From Bacteroidales bacterium (GTDB lineage: Bacteria > Bacteroidota > Bacteroidia > Bacteroidales > UBA1402), in assembly GCA_028709215.1 (NCBI GenBank), contig JAQVXI010000017.1:1-35950 (forward strand): a DNA stretch of 35,950 nucleotides, read 5' to 3'. This document shows positions 31,992-35,950 of the stretch, piece after piece. Both the position numbers and the translations under genes were made by a program. Numbering within the stretch: position 1 is the stretch's first letter; each line of letters opens with the position of its first letter. The notes below the pieces were generated by a model. The model was not told the origin of the DNA and did no database searches. It worked only from the letters and a program-made list of their open reading frames with translations.

Positions 31992-33338
31992 ATGTCAACA
32001 TTTGAAATCAAAATGCCCAAATTGGGCGAAAGCATCACAGAAGGCACCATTGTCACCTGGTTTAAGCAAGTCGGTGATGTGGTCGAGGAAGACGACAACC
32101 TGTTTGAAGTCACCACGGCCAAAGTCAATGCCGAAGTCCCCTCGCCCATGTCCGGCGTACTGTCTAAAATCTTTTTTGAAGTGGACGCGACCGTTCCGGT
32201 AGGCGAAACCGTTGCCCTGCTCCAACTGGAAGCCGAGGAGACCGAAGAAGTCTCCGCACCGGAAACCCAACCCGCACCGGAAACCCAACCCGCACCGGAA
32301 GCACAACCCGCACCGGAAACCCAACCCGCACCGGAAGCACAACCCGCACCGGAAACAAAACCCAGCGCTCCCATTCAAAAAAGCGACCGTTGGTATTCAC
32401 CCGTCGTACTCAAACTGGCCAAATCGGCCGGACTCAACAGTGACCAACTGGATCAGATTCCCGGCAGCGGATTTGAAGGCCGTTTGACCAAGAAAGACCT
32501 TCAAAACCATTTGCAAAACCGCAAGCCACTCAAGCCGGCAGCCCCAGCCTCAGTCCCGGCAGCAGCCACAGCCCCCAAATCTCAAACACAGGCATCCACA
32601 CCCTCGCCCGCACCGGTCGAAAGTGACGCAAATGTAGAGGTAAAAGAGATGGATCTGGTACGTCGCATCATTGCCGACCGTATGGTTCAATCAAAGAAAA
32701 TTTCTGCACATGTGACCACCATTGTTGAAGTAGACGTAACCAAACTCGTCCAATGGCACAAACGATACAAAGCAGATTTCCAAGCCCGTGAAGGCATCCG
32801 TCTCAGCTTCTTACCCATGATCGTTGAAGCGACAGGCAGAGCCCTCAAAGATTATCCAACCCTCAATGCCTCCATCCAAGGACATCAGGTACTGCTCAAG
32901 AAAAACATCAACATGGGCATCGCCGTATCCCTGGATGATGGCAATCTGGTGGTTCCCGTACTGCATCACGCCGATCGACTCAGCATCACCGGCATTGCTC
33001 AAGGCATCGATGACCTGGCCACGCGCGCACGCAGCAACAAATTGAAAACGCGTGACGTCGAAGGCGGCACCTTTACCATAACCAACTTCGGAACATTCCG
33101 CAACATCATTGGTACACCCATCATCAACCAGCCTGAAGTGGCCATTCTCGGCGTAGGTTACATTGAAAAGAAACCGGCTGTCGTAGAAACACCCGAAGGC
33201 GATGTCATCGCCATTCGAAGCAAAATGTACCTTTCACTTTCTTACGACCATCGACTGATCGACGGCTCCTTGGGCGGTGCTTTTGTCAAACGCATTGCGG
33301 ACTATCTTGAAAACTGGAATACCAATCAAACGCTTTAA
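31992..33338 (+). CDS. Dihydrolipoamide acyltransferase (E2) of a 2-oxo acid dehydrogenase
   Basis: The 448-residue protein forms the core of the complex and passes the acyl group to CoA. In order: one lipoyl domain (1-78) with the lipoylated Lys44 in VTTAKVNAEV; a linker with six APETQP or APEAQP repeats (89-124); a peripheral subunit-binding domain (WYSPVVLKLAKSAGLNS, about 133-170); a second Ala/Pro linker; and the catalytic domain (about 215-448) with the active-site pattern SYDHRLIDGSLGG, where His and Asp act. Similarity is closest to branched-chain or acetoin-like E2 types, but the specificity is not certain. It ends two bases before the E1 gene, so they are co-translated. Confidence 0.93.
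   Translation: MSTFEIKMPKLGESITEGTIVTWFKQVGDVVEEDDNLFEVTTAKVNAEVPSPMSGVLSKIFFEVDATVPVGETVALLQLEAEETEEVSAPETQPAPETQPAPEAQPAPETQPAPEAQPAPETKPSAPIQKSDRWYSPVVLKLAKSAGLNSDQLDQIPGSGFEGRLTKKDLQNHLQNRKPLKPAAPASVPAAATAPKSQTQASTPSPAPVESDANVEVKEMDLVRRIIADRMVQSKKISAHVTTIVEVDVTKLVQWHKRYKADFQAREGIRLSFLPMIVEATGRALKDYPTLNASIQGHQVLLKKNINMGIAVSLDDGNLVVPVLHHADRLSITGIAQGIDDLATRARSNKLKTRDVEGGTFTITNFGTFRNIIGTPIINQPEVAILGVGYIEKKPAVVETPEGDVIAIRSKMYLSLSYDHRLIDGSLGGAFVKRIADYLENWNTNQTL
32256..32363 (+). repeat. Six 18-base tandem repeats in the E2 linker
   Basis: Six copies of an 18-base unit (GCACCGGAAACCCAACCC and close variants) run head to tail at 32256, 32274, 32292, 32310, 32328 and 32346. Copies 1, 2 and 4 are identical, copies 3 and 5 are identical to each other, and copy 6 differs slightly. 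They encode Ala-Pro-Glu-Thr/Ala-Gln-Pro, keep the frame, and lengthen the flexible arm after the lipoyl domain. Confidence 0.97.
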
Positions 33339-33340
33339 TT

Positions 33341-35374
33341 ATGCAAACATACGACATCCTTCATACCGATAAGGAGCTGCTAAAAAAATGGTATCACCTC
33401 TTGCAGCTCGGACGTGCCATCGACGACAAGGCACCCATCTATCTGCTCCAATCACTGGGTTGGTCCTTTCACGCGCCCTATGCCGGTCACGACGGCATAC
33501 AACTTGCCATGGGCCAGGTCTTTACTGTAGGCAAAGACTTCTTATTCCCCTACTACCGAGACCTTCTGGTAGCCCTCTCAGCCGGCATGACCGCCGAAGA
33601 GATCATTCTAAACGGATTGTCCAAAGCCACCGATCTAACCGGTGGTGGCCGACATATGTCCAATCACTTTTCGAAGCACGAATGGCACATTGAGAACATT
33701 TCATCCGCCACGGCCAGTCATGATCAGCATGCCGTCGGAGTCGCCCGTGCCATGGTCTATTACAACCATCCGGGAGTAGTCATCACCTCACACGGCGAAG
33801 CTTCCGTCTCTGAGGGCTACGTTTACGAAGCCATCAACGGAGCCAGCACCGAACGCTTGCCTGTCATCTTTGTTTTTCAAGACAACGGATACGGCATCTC
33901 CGTACCCAAAAAAGATCAAACCGCCAACCGAAAAGTTGCCGACAACTTCAGTGGCTTTAAGAACCTCAAAATCATTCATTGCAATGGCAAAGACGTATTC
34001 GACTCCATGAATGCCATGACCGAAGCCAAAGCGTATGCGTTGAGTACCCGTAATCCGGTCATCGTGCAAGCCAACTGCGTCCGCATTGGTGCCCATTCCA
34101 ATTCAGACAAGCATAGTCTGTACCGGGACGACAACGAACTCACTTACGTCAAGCAAGCTGACCCCTTACAGAAGTTCAAACGCATGCTTCTACGCTACGA
34201 ACGCTTCACCGAAGAGGAATTAAAACAAATCGAAGCCGATGTAAAAAAAGAACTCAGTGCCGCCTCACGCAAAGCCATTGCCGCTCCCGATCCGGATCCG
34301 GCTACAGTGGATGATTTTGTCCTTCCGCCCGCCTACTCATCCAAATTGTACCCCGAAGGTACCCACACCCACGATGGTCCAAAAATCAACCTGGTAACAG
34401 CCATCAACGAAACCCTCAAAGCAGAGTTTCACCACAACCCGGACACCTTCATTTGGGGTCAGGATGTTGCCAACAAGGAGAAAGGCGGAGTATTTAACGT
34501 AACCAAGGGAATGCAACAGGAGTTTGGCGACGACCGCGTCTTCAACGCTCCCATTGCCGAAGACTACATTGTCGGCACAGCCAATGGCATGAGTCGATTT
34601 GACGAAAAGATTCGCATCGTCATCGAAGGAGCCGAATTTGCAGACTATTTCTGGCCGGCCATGAATCAATACGTTGAATGCACCCACGAATACTGGCGCA
34701 GCAATGGCAAATTTGTCCCAAACATCACCATGCGTCTAGCCTCCGGGGGATACATTGGAGGTGGTCTGTATCACTCTCAAACCATTGAAGGCGCGCTCAG
34801 CACCCTGCCCGGTGCCCGCATTGTATACCCATCCTTTGCCGATGATGCTGCAGGCCTACTACGCACCAGCATGCGATCCAAAGGGTTTACCGTTTTTATG
34901 GAGCCAAAAGCACTTTACAACGCAACCGAAGCGGCCACCCCCATTCCACCCGACTTCGAGGTACCCTTCGGTAAAGCACGCATACGCCACAGCGGAGACG
35001 AACTCACGCTGGTCACTTACGGCAATACAACGCATTTTTGCCTACAAGTAGCCCGTAAACTTGCCGAAAGCGAACAACGCAGCATCGAGGTAATCGACCT
35101 ACGTTCACTGATTCCACTCGACACAGAGACCATCTTTGAATCAGTCAAAAAAACTGGCAAGGTCCTAGTGGTACACGAAGACAAAACGTTCTCCGGTTTT
35201 GGAGCAGAAATCGTTGCTCAAATCAACGAACAATGCTTTCAACACCTCGATGCTCCTGTGCAACGCGTAGGCGCACGTTTCACGCCGGTAGGTTTTCACC
35301 CCAACTTCGAAAAGGTGATCCTACCAGACGAAAAACGCATCCTGGACGCAGTTAAACAACTACTTGAATATTAA
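33341..35374 (+). CDS. 2-oxo acid dehydrogenase E1, alpha and beta subunits fused
   Basis: The 677-residue thiamine diphosphate enzyme decarboxylates a 2-oxo acid and reductively acylates the E2 lipoyl group. Residues 1-310 are the alpha part, with the family stretch YYRDLLVALSAGM and the cofactor site SHGEASVSEGYVYEAINGA ending in QDNGYGIS (about 147-187). After a linker (about 315-345) the beta part follows, with WGQDVANKEKGGVFNVTKG, NAPIAEDYIVGTANG (catalytic Glu) and a transketolase C-terminal domain (ITLVTYG-like LTLVTYGN, about 560; EVIDLRSLIPLD). Fused E1 proteins of this kind are common in Bacteroidota and related to branched-chain E1. The gene starts 2 bases after E2 and has a flavodoxin gene 18 bases downstream. 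Confidence 0.92.
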   Translation: MQTYDILHTDKELLKKWYHLLQLGRAIDDKAPIYLLQSLGWSFHAPYAGHDGIQLAMGQVFTVGKDFLFPYYRDLLVALSAGMTAEEIILNGLSKATDLTGGGRHMSNHFSKHEWHIENISSATASHDQHAVGVARAMVYYNHPGVVITSHGEASVSEGYVYEAINGASTERLPVIFVFQDNGYGISVPKKDQTANRKVADNFSGFKNLKIIHCNGKDVFDSMNAMTEAKAYALSTRNPVIVQANCVRIGAHSNSDKHSLYRDDNELTYVKQADPLQKFKRMLLRYERFTEEELKQIEADVKKELSAASRKAIAAPDPDPATVDDFVLPPAYSSKLYPEGTHTHDGPKINLVTAINETLKAEFHHNPDTFIWGQDVANKEKGGVFNVTKGMQQEFGDDRVFNAPIAEDYIVGTANGMSRFDEKIRIVIEGAEFADYFWPAMNQYVECTHEYWRSNGKFVPNITMRLASGGYIGGGLYHSQTIEGALSTLPGARIVYPSFADDAAGLLRTSMRSKGFTVFMEPKALYNATEAATPIPPDFEVPFGKARIRHSGDELTLVTYGNTTHFCLQVARKLAESEQRSIEVIDLRSLIPLDTETIFESVKKTGKVLVVHEDKTFSGFGAEIVAQINEQCFQHLDAPVQRVGARFTPVGFHPNFEKVILPDEKRILDAVKQLLEY

Positions 35375-35392
35375 TCAATCAAACAACTAATA

Positions 35393-35911
35393 ATGAAACA
35401 TATAGGAGTCTTTTACGGAGCAAAAGCAAATACCACCGGACGCATTGCAAACAAGATCGCCGATGCTCTCAAAACAGCGGCAAAGACACAGAAGAAGTCA
35501 ATAAAAGTCAGCCTGATTCCCATCGAGGACGATTGGAGACCGGACTTCTCAGACTACGATCTCTCCGTTCTGGGCGTTTCAACCTGGTTTGACGGCGAAT
35601 TGCCCAACTATTGGGACGAGGCACTACCTGCACTCCGCACGTTGGATTTATCCAATAAATCGGTTGCCATATTTGGTCTAGGCGACCAGGAAAACTATCC
35701 CGAAAACTTCGTCGACGGCATCGGTTATCTGGCAACGATCTTCGAAAGTCTAGGCGCAACGGTAACGGGCTATACCTCCACCGAAGGCTATACCTATCTT
35801 CGTTCGGCAGCCCAACGCGGGGATCAGTTTGCCGGTCTTGCGATCGATCAGGACAGTCAACCCGAGCAAACGGATGAGCGCATTGAGTCCTGGGTGGCGA
35901 CTTTGTTATAA
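35393..35911 (+). CDS. Long-chain flavodoxin
   Basis: The 172-residue FMN protein transfers single electrons at low potential in the cytoplasm. The phosphate loop reads FYGAKANTTGRIANKIA (about 7-23), FMN-side loops are LGVSTWFDGELPNYWDE (about 61-77) and FGLGDQENYPENFVDGIGYL (about 101-120), and the long-chain insertion GYTSTEGYTYLRSAAQ is present. The C-terminal SQPEQTDERIESWV is typical. The usual TGNT in the phosphate loop is changed to NTTG. It is 18 bases after the fused E1 gene and should be co-transcribed with the dehydrogenase complex. Confidence 0.92.
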   Translation: MKHIGVFYGAKANTTGRIANKIADALKTAAKTQKKSIKVSLIPIEDDWRPDFSDYDLSVLGVSTWFDGELPNYWDEALPALRTLDLSNKSVAIFGLGDQENYPENFVDGIGYLATIFESLGATVTGYTSTEGYTYLRSAAQRGDQFAGLAIDQDSQPEQTDERIESWVATLL

Positions 35912-35934
35912 GTGTGTCGCGTGTGAGAATGTGT

Positions 35935-35950
35935 AAAAATCCTACGGATT
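35935..35950 (+). terminator. Possible terminator cut by the window end
   Basis: AAAAATCC, a 3-base loop TAC, then GGATT form an inverted repeat that runs into the end of the window, 24 bases after the flavodoxin stop. If a T-run follows it would be the terminator of the dehydrogenase operon. Confidence 0.4.

Noticed and set aside
32256-32363. Tandem repeats as a CRISPR-like array
   Set aside because: The repeats have no spacers and encode a Pro/Ala linker in frame.
31961-32374. Repetitive glycine-rich frame antisense to the E2 linker
   Set aside because: It is the reverse reading of the 18-base repeats and the lipoyl domain; the E2 frame has full family homology.
1-35950. Insertion sequences, integrase, phage or toxin-antitoxin genes
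   Set aside because: Looked for on both strands; no transposase, recombinase or toxin-like protein and no flanking terminal repeats were recognised, even beside the decayed GH43 gene.

Overview
The window comes from the chromosome of a Bacteroidota bacterium, most likely of the order Bacteroidales. The signs are a SusC/SusD pair with clustered glycoside hydrolases, a pectinesterase ending in a type IX secretion (Por) type tail, an E1 protein with alpha and beta subunits fused, a DUF6132 protein, and promoters of the Bacteroidota type (-7 TAnnTTTG with a -33 TTTG). No tRNA, rRNA, CRISPR array, insertion sequence or phage gene was seen.

Left part (1-19,070) is mainly glycan use. It holds a GH29 alpha-L-fucosidase, a decayed GH43 gene, a small repair and redox block (AlkD-like protein, two thioredoxin-fold proteins, a Nudix hydrolase), a SusD/SusC operon facing away from a GH127 beta-L-arabinofuranosidase, an alpha/beta hydrolase operon with a DUF2089 regulator and a Yip1-like membrane protein, and a large modular pectinesterase. 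Fucose, arabinofuranose and methyl-esterified galacturonan all point to plant cell wall (pectin) substrates.

Middle part (19,071-24,174) is housekeeping: an MFS transporter, a DUF6132 membrane protein, class II fumarase, ferritin, a nitronate monooxygenase/FabK-type flavoprotein and a second Nudix hydrolase. Several intrinsic terminators and promoters can be read directly, and three convergent gene pairs in the window overlap at their 3' ends.

The strip 24,171-30,465 is a tightly packed six-gene minus-strand operon for nucleotide sugars: GHMP kinase, sugar-1-phosphate nucleotidyltransferase, UDP-glucuronate 4-epimerase-like SDR, membrane CapD-type 4,6-dehydratase, a WbpV-like SDR that has lost its YxxxK residues, and a WbuC cupin. 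The kinase looks like plant galacturonokinase rather than galactokinase. The first three genes therefore read as a galacturonate salvage route: GalA to GalA-1-P to UDP-GalA to UDP-GlcA. Together with the pectin-degrading genes nearby, this is the most interesting hypothesis in the window.

Right part (30,623-35,911) encodes a complete 2-oxo acid dehydrogenase complex in the order E3, E2, fused E1, followed closely by a flavodoxin. The E2 linker carries six near-identical 18-base repeats.
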